This document shows, one piece after another, positions 53,206 to 64,000 of a stretch of DNA of 64,000 nt. Position numbers and translations under genes: made by a program. This stretch comes from Siniperca chuatsi (taxonomy: Eukaryota > Chordata > Actinopteri > Centrarchiformes > Sinipercidae). Every line of letters begins with the position of its first letter. Position 1 is the stretch's first letter. The DNA lies in contig NC_058052.1 in assembly GCF_020085105.1 (NCBI RefSeq), positions 25,311,733 to 25,375,732 of the forward strand, written 5' to 3'. The notes under the pieces were generated by a model that searched no databases, was not told where the DNA came from, and saw nothing but the letters and a program-made list of their open reading frames with translations.

Positions 53206-54660
53206 GGTATTGAGTAAATGTGCAAAATATCAGCTACTGGCAGTTTCAGAGTAACAGTTGTGCTGTCAGTCAATATTGCGTAGCATGTTTTATTGACTTA
53301 CTGAAATCCTTCAAAACTGCAATTTAGTGAGAGAAGCTGCAGACAAACGTGCTCGCTTTACGACAAAGAGACTAGAAAAACATCGGAAGAAGCTGAAAGT
53401 GGAAATTATGTTAATTTGGCCAAAATTCTCAGCATTCAATACAGTTTTGCAGAAACATTTGATTCTTATTTGTTTTGTAATGTGTTTTAAATGCCTTATA
53501 TGTATATTTCATACATTTGTTTTGTTCCTTACTCGTCTTTCAATGAATGTTGGTCCTGTGTTTGTATCGTGTAACATGATTGTGCTTCCATTTTCAACAA
53601 GACACACTTTATGAAAGGTTCAGATCTCCAGGGACCATCCTTGTTTCGAGAACATGAGGCTTGGTTTTAAAGCGGCTGCCAGAACCAGTGAGAGTCAAAC
53701 ACTGATACAGATGATTTAGTGATGGAGGCGAGAGCAGCCAAATGTGCCTTCACACTTCACAGCCCGGCTCACCAGAACCCACAGACAGGCTGAATCACAC
53801 TAACAAGGACAAACTTTGGATGTCAGCACGGCCCTCCGGCTACCGTTCACTGTTGCAGTCAGTCCTGCATCAAGTGAGAGAATCCTGTCTCCTCCAGAGC
53901 TAAAGAAAGCTTAGCTCTGCTCAACAGGATAGACTCTTTGTTATGCCATTTATGAGCAAGAGATTAATTTGACAATGGAGGAAGCAAATACCAAAACCAG
54001 CAGAAATATTTTGCTGTGTTACATGAAGCTTAGACAAAGGTTAATCAGGTAGAATGCTTTACATATGCTCCCGCTCTGTTATTTATACCTTTTTTCCACT
54101 TACAACTCAAAAACCTGACCTGTTCTAACCAATTATCTTGTTCTCTTTCATCATCTTACCTGTTGAAAGACTTCTCACCATAATTTTGAAGTGGCTAACA
54201 GGATTTCTGGTTCCTTTTCACTTGACTTGAGTTTTTGTTCCTACACACTTGTAAACACTTCACAACATTCAAGAACACATTTAACGTCTTTTGTTTCGGT
54301 CAGAATTTAAAACCATTCCTATCTGGGCAACGTCAGTCCATTTCAGGCCACCCTCCAACTCCAGTATTCATCAGAGACGGCATCAAAAATGTTGTCCAGC
54401 TCCAGTCCAATGAGATTCTCAGTAATCCTGCTCAACACCACAAACATCCGGCCCGACAATGGACGATCCAACAGACATTGGGCTTTGTGAACAACACTGA
54501 GCATTGGGCGTGACAACTTGTTGTTTTATCCTGCGTGCCTTGTTTGACAATGTGTATGACACGCTCTGTGATGCTTCTGATGCCATGGTTATCGACATTC
54601 CCAATCTTGGCAGTCTGAATTTGGCCGCTCCTTTCCGATCACGTCATGCAGCAGGAGATT
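53205..54660. other. Gene-free interval
   Basis: Mixed complexity, no exon recognised. The frame at 54,235-54,513 has no domain. Confidence 0.35.
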
Positions 54661-54664
54661 ACCA

Positions 54665-55020
54665 AAGTCATTAAGATCCGTCCTGTGAGGACCATGAATG
54701 TCTGTACAAAATTCCGTGCCAATCCATCCAGTATTTGAGGACATATTTCAGTATAGACCAAAGTGGTGGACTGACCAGCCAACGTTATCATCCCTAGAGC
54801 CGTTAGAGTTGTTAATATGGCTAATGGCGAATATTTTCACTCATAACCCCAAGAGGTATACAGTCGTGCAGATAGTTTTGTTTTTATTTGATCAGGTTTG
54901 GAGATATCCATAACTGAGATTTCTGCCTCCACCCCTGTACAATGGAGTTGAATAAAAAGTCATTTGTGATGCTCATAGCATTGACCAGTTACATTTACAA
55001 AACTCGGCAGCAGCAACGTG
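54665..55020. repeat. Composite of teleost repeat fragments
   Basis: 'accatgaatgtctgtacaaaa', 'ccaatccatccagtatttga', then 'gaccaaagtggtggactgacc' and 'catccctagagccg' is a familiar fish repeat. It is followed by a decayed piece of the 29,474-type repeat (from 54,885). Confidence 0.5.
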
Positions 55021-55668
55021 TCTTTTCCGAGACTGTGTCCCCCCCTTACTTTGTATATTCCACAAAACTTGCTTTGGACAGTTATTATAGGGACTATTTA
55101 TACAGTAGAAAGTAGTGAACCAACCCCTTAAAATGTTTGCCAGAGATCTCAGGAAATTCAGAGGGGAGAAGACTGCAATTAAAAGAAGGCTTTGGAAAGG
55201 CTCTTATCAGAGCTGTGAGGGAAAGGATGCTGCTGCCACAACATCGGGGTGCACTTGACATGTCTGTGGCTACAGCTAGTAAACATGTAGGGATTCTCCA
55301 GTTGCTATGCAGCTCTGTGGGATCGCTGCCTTTTAAATGTGTGTGCCGGCAGCTCCGGGGTGTGACTGAACGCGTCGTAGGCACAGAGACTCTCTGAGCT
55401 GCCAGAGGTTCTGAGCTGAACTTCACTTCAAACTTGACTGGTTATGAAACCCACTGAATCAGAGTCCTTATAGTCCTTACAGCAGGCCTACACACCACCA
55501 ATACAAATCCATATGGGCACTATAGCCATGCACACACACACAAACACACGCACACGCTCACACACATGCAGACTTACGTATTTTCTGCGCCTGAAATAGC
55601 TCTCAGCCTCCCACTCTCCCTTATATAAGCTCCCAGCACGGAGATCTGCTGGTGAAGACTGGGGTGTG

Positions 55669-55672
<4 letters not shown>

Positions 55673-55712
<40 letters not shown>

Positions 55713-55728
55713 GTGTGTGTGTGTGTGC
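55673..55728. repeat. (GT)n microsatellite
   Basis: Two runs of GT broken by a single TT (near 55,711). Confidence 0.9.
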
Positions 55729-57073
55729 ATGTGCCTGTTTATGTGTGTGCACGTGTGCACCTCTGTCTGTGTGAGTGCCAGTGTGTGGGCAGTAGGAGTG
55801 TCTTGAATCTTGTGTGTAAGTATATGCCCGTGTGTGTGTGTGGAAACATTTGTATGTGTTTCCGTTAGTGGGTTTCTGCTGGTAATGCAGTGTGTGGCAA
55901 ATTATAAAAGAATTTCTTGAAGGAAAAATTCCAGTTTTTATTTAACAATCTTATTTTTGTAGTTTTGGCCATCGGCTTATATGATACCGCTGAGATTTTG
56001 CAATACAACCAGTCTATAGTTTAGCTGTTCCATAGAGGGACTCTCATGCATACCTGCCTTTCCTTCGCATTGTCTCCCCATTTTTACCTTTGTTTACCAG
56101 AAACATATTCTGAGCTGTCTTTGTTGCAGAAGGACTTTGTTTATTGTAAGTTATTAAAAACAGTGTCTTCTTGCAGCAAACAAAGCAACAAATTTTGTAT
56201 GCATGGGGATATAAAAACCAAGTGAAAATCAGTCAATCTCCTCCTTTCAAAGTGAATATTTTTCCGTTAAAGCTGGCAAAATCTGAAAAGAATGATCCTT
56301 AATTATATGATATAACTGGGGATTCATTTACTGTACACCCTGTCTTGTCTAAACGCTTGTGTTTCTTATCCTAATAGAGATAAGACCCAGGTTGTAATCG
56401 TGATATTAAATTATGAATGTAAAAAAGAAATCCATAGGAGGAATCTCTGTCCCAAAACTGCCATAAACAGGCAGTACTTACTTAACTACCAATGATAGTG
56501 TATGTTTTCATTGGACTTTCTGTATGCAAATTCAGCTGGAAGAACCTGAACTGAATCCATCTGAGACAAAACCTCCCACCCCTGCTGTGGGAGTTCCTCA
56601 ATGCCTCTGTCTGATCTCACCAAGGTGCAACACAGAGCACCTTAACTGCTCGTTTGTGCTGACAGTCATAAAACTGTTCACTGCCTCCCCAGTGGTTACA
56701 GAGGCAAAGCGCCTGCTGTGTTGTGAACACTACTGTATTGTTATCTAGACTAAACAGCATTTGTACTGTTTCTGTTCTGTAAATGCAAAATCCCGTTTCA
56801 TATTTGATGACAGATGTAAAGACAATGCTCATGTACCTTGTCTTTTCTATACATTCATCTTTTGGTGTAGTGCCAAGTTTGTATTAAACAATATTTAATT
56901 TTGGATATTTTCTAATACATTTGGCTCTGGCACTGACTAACAGTATCAGGTACGAACTCACAGTGTCATGGCAACATGAGTCTTTTTTACGCATTAAAGT
57001 GTGAGTGTGTAGGAGGCTGCAGGCTGGTAAAGTGGGCCTCAAAAGAGTGTATGTCAAATATGTGATGTATTAT

Positions 57074-57108
57074 ATTCTGCCAATGTCATCGTATGACATT
57101 GGCAGAAT
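57074..57108. repeat. Perfect 16-bp inverted repeat with 3-nt loop
   Basis: Arms 57,074-57,089 and 57,093-57,108 are exact reverse complements around the loop CGT. The surrounding sequence is not an obvious transposon end. Confidence 0.9.
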
Positions 57109-57354
57109 GCTGTACGTTCTTGTGTCTTATAAAGTGCACATGTGGAAGTCAATATTTTCCTGCATGCATATGCGTAGGCATGTGTGTTAAGGCAAACAGC
57201 TATGTGGTTGGTTGTTGAGCAGTGTTGTGTGTTTTTGTGTCTAAATGCAAAGAACTAATGGCACTTAAAGATGCTTTAATCAATCACAAAAAGAAAAGCT
57301 TTGTTATTGTTGCTTGTGTTTTTGGAAAACCAAAATGTAACTATCGAATGAGAT

Positions 57355-57850
57355 AGTACTGAAACGATTAGTCAAAAATAATCAATTAGTCAATTGACAG
57401 GAAATTCACACAATTTTGGTAATCTAATAAATAATATCTAAATTCATTTATCGAGCAAAAAACGCCAAGCATTCTCGGTTTTTTATCGCTGAAATTCGAT
57501 ATCTTTGGCTTTTGGACTGTTGGTCGGACAGAACGAGGAATTTAAAGACATCAGTTTGGGCTCTGGGAAATTGTTATGGGAAGATTTCACAATGTTATGA
57601 TATTGTTTTGACATAATGATAAACCCATTTATTAAAAACATCATCAGAGAGAGGGTGAAATTACAATGTTTCTTATTTACCTCTAATGGTATCAAACCAT
57701 GCAGGTTGGAGTTTTGGTTTTATTTGCTCGGGTTTTGGGATATCTGTCCCTGAGATTTCTGCATACGCTACAACACAGTGGAGGTGAATGGAATTAATAT
57801 GACAAATTAAAAAAAATTCAACAGCAACTTCTCTTTCCAGAAAATGTGGA
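57355..57850. repeat. hAT-like MITE copy plus 29,474-type repeat fragment
   Basis: 57,355-57,610 has 'gaaacgattagtcaaaaataatc', 'atatctttggcttttggact' and 'tgttggtcggacagaacga', typical of the cgattaatcg family. 57,700-57,850 has 'caacagcaacttctctttccag', shared with the repeat at 29,474. Confidence 0.5.
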
Positions 57851-58700
57851 AGCAAAGCTAAAAATTATGACATAGTCCAAATTATGCATTATCCAAATTA
57901 TGCTAAATTTAAATTATAAGATAGTAAGCAAAAATGTGTTACTTATTATCTCATAATTCTGACTCTCCATGATTTTGACAACAGTGAGTATTTTATCATT
58001 CCTAACTTCATTCGATTTTTACCTTTTCTAGCAGAAATGGGCTTCAATAAGAAATATTGTCGCTGTTAGTTTGGATAATTCACAGACCTCACTGAGAAGT
58101 ACTTTCTGCAACAACAAAAAAAAATAGTTGATGAAACTACTGCAATTAAAATTGCAGAGTCTGTGAATTATCATTAGTTGCATCCCAGCAAAGAGAGATG
58201 AATATGTCTGCTAACTAAGCTAATTTTTGCCACAGACATCCCAGTGAAATCAGTCAGAGCATTTTATTGTATTTATGTATCTATTTTGTCTGCTGCTCTC
58301 CAAACACTTAACATGTTTTACTGAGATTGCTTTACAGAAAACCTGACTGGATTTGAATCGACAGCTTATTGTTAAACACAACATGCAGGGGCAGATATTA
58401 CAGACATTCACAGGGTCGTGTCCTTAAATGTCCTTATTTGCCTCTAGATCCTCTGAATCATTACACACATACTCACACTCTGAACCATGCTCTCTTATTT
58501 ACTGGAGAGTAAAACTGCACCAAAACTGACAATATCAGATTTTGCATTTGGAGGCAGAGACACCATGTTACTGCTTCCTGCCCGTTTGTCATTGACTGTT
58601 TTGGTTTTTTACAATATTGTTCCAATATTCAATTATTCAATCTCCACTGTCTCGCCCACTCTCCTCCTTCCTGTTATAATTAGTTGTGTTTGTAAATAGA
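57850..58700. other. Gene-free interval
   Basis: AT-rich. Short frames only, no recognisable exon. Confidence 0.35.
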
Positions 58701-58705
58701 AAAAT

Positions 58706-59206
58706 TACACTATTTCGCCAAGTATGTGAACACCCCTGTACGTATTTTTTATGTTGTTTTTCATGGTTTGATATTGGCTTCATATTTCCAATTAAGGATG
58801 ATCATAATGTTACAGCATAATAGGATATTTTAAACACGCTTCCATTAATAGGTTACTTCTGAATACATATTTATTACCACCAAATGATATGCCAAACATA
58901 AATATTCCATTTTACTGTTTACTGTAAATCACTGAATCAGACACATGTTACAACACAAGACCCCCAACCTTAAAGAGATGAAACCCTTTTCCCAGTTTGG
59001 TGTGGAAGAACTTCACTGGCCTGCACAAAACCCATGACCTCAACTCCATCCAACACCAACGCTGACTGCAAGCCAGGCCTTATCGCCCAAATCTCTGAAA
59101 CCAGAAGAATGGAGGCTGTTATGGCAGCAGATTAATGCCCATCGTTTAGGAATGACACATAATGGTGTAATGTTCGGTGTCCACATACTTTTGGCAATGT
59201 AGTGTA
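58706..59206 (+). mobile_element. Decayed Tc1-like transposon remnant
   Basis: The ends are inverted: left 'tacactatttcgccaagtatg', right 'catacttttggcaatgtagt' ending 'gta'. Near the right end, 'gtggaagaacttcactggcc', 'ccatgacctcaactccatcc' and 'atggaggctgttatggcagc' match the coding strand for the 3' end of a second Tc1-like transposase family (the [13 protein letters not shown] region), now full of indels. It is not related closely to the element in crls1. Confidence 0.65.
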
Positions 59207-59269
59207 TATTCTAAAGTGGCCTCATTTGACCGTAATCCTGGTTTGGTTTGATTCACCCTTCACTAAATC

Positions 59270-59500
59270 ACCCACTCTCTTTCCCTTTTCTCCCACTAGC
59301 TCTTTATCCTCTCTCCTCTTCTCTTCCCTCTTTCCTCTTCTCTTTTAATTTCTCTCCATCTCTCCCACTCTCTTCTTTCTTTCTCTCTGTCTCTCCCTGT
59401 CGCTCCTGCTCTCTCCCTCTCTTATCCCTCCCCCATCTGTGGGAAGCTGCCGTTGTGCGCATGCCGTCGATGAGTCAATTTGTGGAGGCAGTGCACGCGC

Positions 59501-59533
<33 letters not shown>

Positions 59534-59928
59534 TGCGCACACACACATGTATCCTGTCTCCCACGAAGGCATCTGTTTCAGTCTGTCTCTCTATGAGATG
59601 CAGCACCAACAGAGAGGGGGGAGACAAATAGAGGGAGGGAGGAAGAGGAGAAGAGGGAGGGATAAGACAAGACAGGAGAGAGGAAGGAGACACATAGCAG
59701 AGAGAAAGAGGAGAGAGAAGAAGAAGGACTGAAATTAAAAACACTGGAAGACAAGTGCGGCCAAGACAGGACGAAATCTGAAGAGGAGAGGATGCTGCTG
59801 TAGCTGAGCGTCTCTGCCTGACTTCTGAGGAGTTTGGGCTCAGACATGACAGAGATGCAGCATCCAAGTGTCTGAGCCTGAGCATCTCCAGTTTGTGTGT
59901 GTGAGAGTGTGTTAATGTATGTGAAGTC
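59270..59928 (+). promoter_or_regulatory. plcb1: plcb1 promoter and 5' UTR region
   Basis: A strand-asymmetric block: pyrimidine-rich 59,270-59,435, then 'tgcgcatgccg' (59,456-59,466, NRF1-like with a mismatch), a (CA)n at 59,499-59,531, and a GA-rich run to about 59,790. The 5' UTR probably begins within or after the CA tract. Upstream frames: 59,846-59,875 (9 codons), 59,915-59,962 (15 codons, overlapping the main start) and an immediate start-stop ATGTGA at 59,919. The exact transcription start is unknown. Confidence 0.45.
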
Positions 59929-60357
59929 ATGGCGAGTGCTCAGCCGGGGGTCCATGCATTGAAACTCCAGCCTCCCTCCGTCTCTCACACACTGAGGAAC
60001 GGAAGCAACTTCATTAAATGGGACGAGGTAAGGACATTGAGTTTCCTTAAGTACTTAAGTAAAACAGAAGTGCAAACCAAAGATCTTCATTATTTTTTGC
60101 TTTTTAACTCCATTTAATTTTCTGGGTTTATTTTTATTTTTGTAATATATATATATATATGTTGGCAATTTCAGAATATTATCATTATTATGCCCAATTG
60201 AATCGAATCCAGTTGAATTGAATTTGAGTGAGAGAAAAGGAGGAGGAAGAGGAGGAAATGTGCCATGTTGTCAGATGTGTTTACTATTCATTTGTTGATT
60301 GAGCTTTGGCAGTAAGTACCTGCGGATTAGACGCCAGCAAGACAGAGAGGAGTGTGA

Positions 60358-60412
<55 letters not shown>

Positions 60413-60856
60413 CGCAATTGTGTTCAGTTTCTCTATTGCCACCTGTTGGTATGGAATCCATTAATTTGCATTTAGTGTACTGTGTGTATGTGTGCATTTA
60501 AATGTGTATAAAACACACACATAAAGAACTCCTCCAATGCTGTCATGTGCACATAATTGTAGGTATTTGTGGAGGTGTGTGTGTTTGAGTGTATATGTAC
60601 TGCATGTGCATGTGCAGGGTGCATGTGTGTGTGTTGGTATGCTGAAGTACAGGCCCTGACTGAGAAACGTGCTGTCCTCCGGTTGCCATGGTAACTACCA
60701 TGGTTACCACCACCTAAACAGATCTGATGTGTGTGAGAAAGAATTGGCTGTGTATGTGTGTGTAAATCAATGTATTGAGCCATATAATATCATGAATCAT
60801 ACTCACGGAAGAGCTAATCCAATATAGTTTGAATCTATTCACCATGATTGAACCTT

Positions 60857-60900
<44 letters not shown>

Positions 60901-62206
60901 GTACTTGCTACATAGTGAGGACTGAAACACATTTTTTTACCTGCAGATTGAGGACATTTTTGGAAAGTGAGGACATTTTGGCCGGTCCTCACAACTTCAA
61001 AGGGCTGTTTGAAGGTTAAGACTTGGTTTTAAGGGTTAGGTTAGAATTAGGTTATGGTTAAGGTGAGGGTAAGCGTTAGGTATTTAGTTGTGATGGTTAA
61101 GGTTAGGGTAAGGGGCTAGGGAATGCATTACGTCAATGATGGCCCTCACAAAGATAGTACAAGGATTTGTGTGTGTGTGTTTTGATATTTGAATTTCTCC
61201 AAAATGTAGATCTGAGCTTTATGAAAAATAGAATTGGTTGCTACGCCAACGAGTGACAACCAGGGATCTAGTTAACCATCTTCTGAGATTTTTCTTTTGA
61301 ATGTAGGCTGCACTAAAAGAAAAGCAGTTCAGACAGCAGAATCCATGACCTTTTCAAAACACATGCAAAGAAATATACAGAACTTTATAAGCACTGACAT
61401 CTATACAAATATTTTATCACTCAAGAAATCCTGCCAGGATATAATAACAACTGGAGTCCTAAAGCTGGTTACCATACTGTATGTTAAATTTGCTCTTTTC
61501 ATGTGCTTTTTACAGTCTGTGACCTTTCATAAAAACTGTAGATCTGTTTCTAAATAATCCCAAAGTTAATTATCTTCCATTCACAGTACAGAAACAGCAT
61601 TTTTCATGGAATGCTATATGCTCTCCCTGTAATGTTTTTATTGACACTGTCCCCTCTAGAAAAATGACAGAACTTGTTGTTTGTTCCAACTGACTAAAAC
61701 AACTAACTGCATGTTTTAGCACATTCATCGTATCGCGCAGTGAAAAATAAAGGCGTGGAGGTCCAAAGCATTTAACTTTGACACTGGAGATCCAGGCTCA
61801 AATCCCTTCTCTCATCACTTGTCAACATTGTAATATAATAACAATAACAATAACTTAAATATACCTTAAGAGTGATTTCTTTGTCATGACAATACTCTTT
61901 CTCTAACCTTAGTCAGTTTAATTTCCCAGTTCTTAACCATAAGCTCGGAGGATCTGGATGCACTAAAAATGACCTATTTTGTCATTTAGATATGAAGTCT
62001 TATTATTGTATCCCTCCATATGCTGCTGTGAACATGTGGAAAGTTACAGATTTCAGTTTTAACGCGATGCAACACTGTCTTTTTCAGCATTAATCACATC
62101 ATTTAGCACCTTCCTTGTATAGCCTGTATATACTTAAAACCTAAGACAGTGGGCTTTGCTAATTGGATTTTTACTAAACGTCACAAAGTCATGCATCTTT
62201 GCTCTG

Positions 62207-62243
<37 letters not shown>

Positions 62244-63149
62244 GTAATGTGTTATATCTGTCTTAATTCTTGCCTCATTCTTGTCATCAGTTTGTTCTGA
62301 CTTCAATTTGGCTGCGAGCGTAACGACATCATATACTGTAATGCCATACTTGCTGCCAATATTTGAATGAAATATTTTTAGCTTAACCCCAGTTCATACT
62401 AGATTAAATAACTTTTGAATTTTGCTGAGTGCACGCTGTTATTGTTATATATTTTTACACTTTTCCCCACATGAACTGGTCCACTGAAGGGTATGCTTCA
62501 CATAAAGTGCAAAGGCTTTTCAAACAGCAAAACATCTGGGCAGCTGCACTGCCTGATTCCACCAGCAACCAATTACAAACTGTCATGGTGGGTTACTATG
62601 GCAACAGGGACAATAGTTGGAGATCAAGACAACTGAACAGAACTTTAGTCTGTAACATGTAATATAAGAGTTACGCTGTGTCTAAAACCACCCCCTGGTT
62701 CACTCACTCAGTGTTCCCTGTTTAACGAGCACATTTAGAAGTTGACTGGTGTGAGAATGAAAATGAAATTCTGGACATTCATGAATCATCATCATTTTGC
62801 ACCACCACTGACAGGTGTAGTGTTGCATAATAGTAATTTAACCTTTTCTACTGAAATTACAACAACAAGGGATCCATTCCACTGTGAGACTGGATTTTTA
62901 ACATAAAGTTGTACTTTCTATGGGCACTCATTTTTTTGTTATATTGTGGGAATTTTTGAGTGCATTATGTAGTGCAAAAAATGTTTGTTGTTTGACAGCT
63001 GTTTGCTGTTGTCACGATTTTTTTTATGTTGTCTGACTGTTTTCACTGGTTCCACCTGTCTTTCTCTTTAGGATCTGTCTACCGTGACTCCAGTGACTCT
63101 ACATGTGGATCCACATGGATTTTACCTCTACTGGACTGACCAAAACAAG
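59929..63149 (+). CDS. plcb1: Phospholipase C beta 1, exons 1-2 (gene continues past the window)
   Basis: PLC-beta1 hydrolyses PIP2 to diacylglycerol and IP3 under Gq control at the plasma membrane. Exon 1 (59,929-60,027, 33 codons) begins [16 protein letters not shown] and ends FIKWDE. Exon 2 (63,072-63,149, 26 codons) reads [16 protein letters not shown] and ends YWTDQNK. Both align directly with the start of mammalian PLCB1 ([11 protein letters not shown]..., ...FVKWDD, ...YWTDQNK), the beginning of the N-terminal PH domain. Donors gtaagg (60,028) and gttgag (63,150) and the acceptor ctctttag (63,071) are reasonable, both exons in phase 0. The start ATG has G at -3 and +4. The PH domain continues on exons outside the window, as do the EF-hand, catalytic X/Y, C2 and coiled-coil regions. 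Confidence 0.93.
60358..60411. repeat. (GT)n microsatellite in plcb1 intron 1
   Basis: About 26 pure GT repeats. Shorter GT arrays follow at 60,857-60,896 and 62,206-62,241. Confidence 0.92.
60682..60712. promoter_or_regulatory. Paired RFX-type X-box motifs in plcb1 intron 1
   Basis: GTTGCCATGGTAAC (60,682-60,695) is a full match to the RFX consensus. It runs into a second inverted arrangement 'taccatggttacc' (60,696-60,708), so the half sites form an overlapping pair. Regulatory role is inferred. Confidence 0.45.
60898..61175 (+). repeat. Teleost repeat with telomere-like TTAGGG-related units
   Basis: After a GT array come 'tagtgaggactgaaacac', 'tggccggtcctcacaactt', 'aagggttaggttagaatta', 'gttagggtaaggggctaggg' and 'ggccctcacaaagatag'. 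This is a common fish interspersed repeat whose middle looks like degenerate TTAGGG repeats. A right-edge fragment of the same family is at 28,588-28,616. Confidence 0.6.
61180..63060. other. plcb1 intron 1, distal part
   Basis: Non-coding. Contains a (GT)n at 62,206-62,241 and an X-box-like GTTACTATGGCAAC at 62,592-62,605. The frames at 61,297-61,557 and 62,429-62,662 are not supported. Confidence 0.4.
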
Positions 63150-64000
63150 GTTGAGCACACATAAACACATACACTGTCTTGAATCGCCTCTACATGTGGG
63201 GCTATAATATTGTTGGGGCTACAAATGATGATTTGACTCATCAATATTCAGATCTGAGTAGTCAAGTCATCAAAATTAGGACTTGGGTCTTGATCTGAGT
63301 CAAAGACTAATTACATATTAGTTGAAATAGACCTCTTACCTTGCCCTGTGCTCTTTACCTAAATTAACTGAGACTGGGCCAAATATTCTCTGAATAATTT
63401 TCCATTTTCATATTTGAACTAATTACATATTAATTGAAATATAGCAGAGCCATGGTCATTTGTTCCTTTCAACCACTGTTTTTAAATTTGCGGCCAAAAT
63501 AGCTGCAGGTATCCATAGCAACAACACTTGCAACAGTTGCTACTTGCTAACAGTTAAGATAATGCTAACTCACTTCTGATATGGAGCTAATCATGGGATA
63601 AAACTGACTACGAACAAACTTTAAAAATTGATGTGAACATGTCTTCTTTTTTTTCCTGTGGTAAGTGGCTCTGGAAAAAAATGCACTAATACAACAGAAG
63701 ATATCCTGATATAGAAACATAACAAACACGGGAGAGTGCACACCTTTAATTATACATTGTCCATTCTTTACACACGTTATATCTGGACACCATAGATTTT
63801 GTCAAAAATAGGATTGTGGTGTATTGTTCCCAACATAATTAATTGGATAAACTGTCAAAGTCACTGAGAAAGCAGTTTCATACATCAGATTTGATAATTA
63901 TTTTCAGGGCATTCAGTATACATTTTTATTTTCATATATGACAATATATGTTAAAAGAAAACTTGCATTAGATTGTTTCTTTTTTTACATTTGACTTAAA
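63150..64000. other. plcb1 intron 2, partial
   Basis: Non-coding. 'ctaattacatattagttgaaat' (about 63,308) recurs with one change near 63,419, a short direct duplication. The third coding exon lies beyond the window. Confidence 0.4.

Larger units (their letters stand above)
55020..57350. other. Gene-free interval with large (GT)n array
   Basis: Contains (GT)n at 55,673-55,728 (one interruption) within a wider GT-rich tract to about 55,850, and a 16-bp perfect hairpin at 57,074-57,108. No supported coding sequence. Confidence 0.4.

Noticed and set aside
57074..57108. microRNA precursor
   Set aside because: The 3-nt loop and 16-bp stem are too short for a normal pre-miRNA; no extended pairing outside the stem.
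59475..59988. Minus-strand frames (151 and 136 codons) over plcb1 exon 1
   Set aside because: Antisense translation of the GA-rich leader and CA array. The sense strand holds a clearly conserved exon.

Overview
This window is vertebrate nuclear DNA, almost certainly from a ray-finned (teleost, probably spiny-rayed) fish. The evidence is AT-rich sequence with GT-AG introns, many (CA)n and other microsatellites, Tc1-like transposons, and interspersed-repeat families I recognise as typical of teleosts. All three genes lie on the + strand: mcm8 (about 32.8-42.9 kb), crls1 (about 43.2-49.8 kb) and the first two coding exons of plcb1 (from 59.9 kb, running off the right edge). Their mammalian orthologues share one chromosome arm (human 20p12), so this is a compact version of a known synteny block.

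Layout. Positions 1-31.5 kb form a gene-poor flank with no coding gene I can support. It holds a tRNA-derived SINE cluster (1-2.2 kb), a long TAGA microsatellite (4.1 kb), a probable solo LTR (11.2-11.6 kb), foldback/MITE elements (7.0, 13.3, 14.9 and 24.9 kb) and other repeats. From 31.5 to 32.8 kb lies the likely mcm8 promoter and 5' UTR. mcm8 has 20 recognisable exons. crls1 starts about 300 bp after the mcm8 polyadenylation signal, inside a small CpG island, and has 7 coding exons. Its first intron carries an internally deleted Tc1-like element. From 49.2 to 59.3 kb is a second gene-poor interval. plcb1 exon 1 (59,929) and exon 2 (63,072) are separated by a 3 kb intron with two RFX-like X-boxes.

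The genes do not form a pathway. MCM8 is a helicase for homologous-recombination repair, CRLS1 makes cardiolipin in the mitochondrial inner membrane, and PLCB1 is a Gq-regulated phospholipase C. The most notable observation is that the mcm8 and crls1 reading frames each look intact except for three single-base frame breaks (near 32,942, 35,928 and 43,379). Each is repaired by one extra base in a short homopolymer run. That pattern fits consensus-sequence error better than gene decay, but it must be checked. I found no convincing undescribed biological system.
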